Positions 10,573-11,141 of a stretch of DNA of 11,141 nucleotides are shown here, in pieces. The position numbers and the translations under genes were made by a program. The stretch's first letter is position 1, and the number at the start of each line of letters is the position of its first letter. A model generated the notes under the pieces. It searched no databases, had not been told where the DNA came from, and saw only the letters and a list, made by a program, of their open reading frames with translations. The stretch covers positions 1-11,141 of the forward strand of contig PXPA01000034.1 in NCBI GenBank assembly GCA_003022255.1. The letters run 5' to 3'. Source of the DNA: Parcubacteria group bacterium SW_6_46_9. Its GTDB lineage: Bacteria > Patescibacteriota > Minisyncoccia > Phycocordibacterales > SW-6-46-9.

Positions 10573-11141
10573 TCTATTGTTGCGACCTCTGCGTTCGATT
10601 GTATGAAGGATTTACGCGCATCAACATCCTTGCCCATCAGCGTATCAAAAATATGATCTGCCGCCTGAGCATCCTCGACTTTAACCTGTTTGAGCACGCG
10701 GCTGTCCGGGTCCATGGTTGTCTCCCACAGTTCTTCGGCGTTCATTTCCCCAAGGCCTTTGTAGCGCTGGAGGTCCACTCCTCGCATTGATTTTACCGCT
10801 TCCTCGAGCTCTTGTTCGGTCTTATCATCAGCATCTTCTACCAAACCCTTTAAGTGTTGATCTTTCTCCGTCTCAGTGTATACATAAGCTTCGTCGGACT
10901 TGTGTGTAATTTTATACAACGGCGGCTGGGCGATATAAATATGGCCGGCGTCAATAAGCGGCTCAAAGTATCGGTAGAAAAGCGTTAAAAGTAAGGTGCG
11001 GATATGCGCTCCGTCCACGTCAGCATCCGTAGCGATGATGATTTTGTGATACCGCAGCTCCTCCATATCAAATTCATCGCCAATTGCCGTACCTAAGGCT
11101 ATGACTAGATTCTAAATAGTTTTCGAATTCAGCATGCGATC
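10566..11141 (-). CDS. gyrB: DNA gyrase subunit B, C-terminal part, with in-frame TAG at 11112-11114 (5' end beyond window)
   Basis: GyrB is the ATPase subunit of DNA gyrase (with GyrA), which adds negative supercoils. The visible part holds the end of the TOPRIM domain and the tail region: ALGTAIGDEFDMEELRYHKI, the Mg-binding TDADVDGAHIRTLLL, YIAQPPLYK, then RYKGLGEMNAEELWETTMDP and the ending FIQSNAEVATIDL. QPPLYK and this tail fit GyrB better than ParE. ATG at 11066 is only an internal Met. Upstream in the same frame the homology continues to the window edge (RMLNSKTI, stop, NLVIALG), interrupted by one TAG at 11112-11114 where relatives have Gln, Arg or Lys. The gene is thus broken, misread at the edge, or read through. 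TAG also ends the gene at 10566. Confidence 0.93.

Noticed and set aside
11112..11114. TAG reassigned to an amino acid
   Set aside because: At least five other genes in the window, including gyrB itself, end with TAG at sensible places, so a general reassignment is not supported.
1..11141. CRISPR array, insertion sequence or prophage genes
   Set aside because: No regularly spaced direct repeats, transposase, integrase or phage structural motifs were seen on either strand.

Overview
The window (11,141 bases) looks like chromosomal DNA from a small-genome bacterium. It carries two core housekeeping genes (ychF and the 3' half of gyrB) on the minus strand, amid short membrane proteins, Nudix hydrolases and orphan genes. 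Most starts have no Shine-Dalgarno sequence and very short leaders, and intergenic spaces often hold an intrinsic terminator followed at once by a new promoter. This fits a Patescibacteria (CPR) lineage, but that is inference from style; no rRNA gene or other lineage marker is present.

Layout. 1-1050 (minus): N-terminal 350 residues of a NodU/CmcH-type carbamoyltransferase running off the left edge. Upstream of it in the same direction lie a Nudix hydrolase (1095-1526) and a two-helix membrane protein (1523-1780), which overlap by ATGA. 1838-3394 (minus): a membrane-anchored coiled-coil protein and the ATPase YchF. 3432-3806 (minus): a Lys-rich protein with a doubtful C-terminus. 3940-4911 (plus): a flippase-like membrane protein of the LPG-synthase TM family. 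5075-6106 (minus): an unrecognised protein whose 5' end looks frameshifted. 6247-7191 (minus): an M19 dipeptidase. 7252-7812 (minus): an unrecognised 186-residue protein behind a long regulatory leader. 8246-9302 (plus): two tandem units with the same promoter, leader-hairpin and small-membrane-protein layout. 9314-9700 (plus): a second Nudix hydrolase. 9770-10108 (plus): a secreted-type membrane protein. 10109-10565: structured non-coding DNA with a large inverted repeat. 10566-11141 (minus): C-terminal GyrB with an in-frame TAG near the window edge.

The strongest regulatory signal is at 7899-8121 on the minus strand. A sigma70-type promoter drives a leader with four competing segments (1:2 helix, 2:3 antiterminator of 13 pairs, 3:4 terminator) and a 40-codon ORF with an aromatic cluster (TWFVFTYF). 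This is the geometry of translation-coupled attenuation, placed before the 186-residue gene and followed by a dipeptidase gene. A second pair of mutually exclusive hairpins lies just after the dipeptidase stop codon, before a gene with no visible promoter of its own. The twin plus-strand leaders at 8280-8376 and 8880-8993 share sequence boxes and show compensatory base changes, so they look like two copies of one structured RNA.

Three coding regions (gyrB, 8994-9302, 5075-6106) appear interrupted by a stop or a +1 shift, and a fourth (3432-3806) has an odd end. Either the assembly has small errors or some of these genes are decaying; reads would decide.
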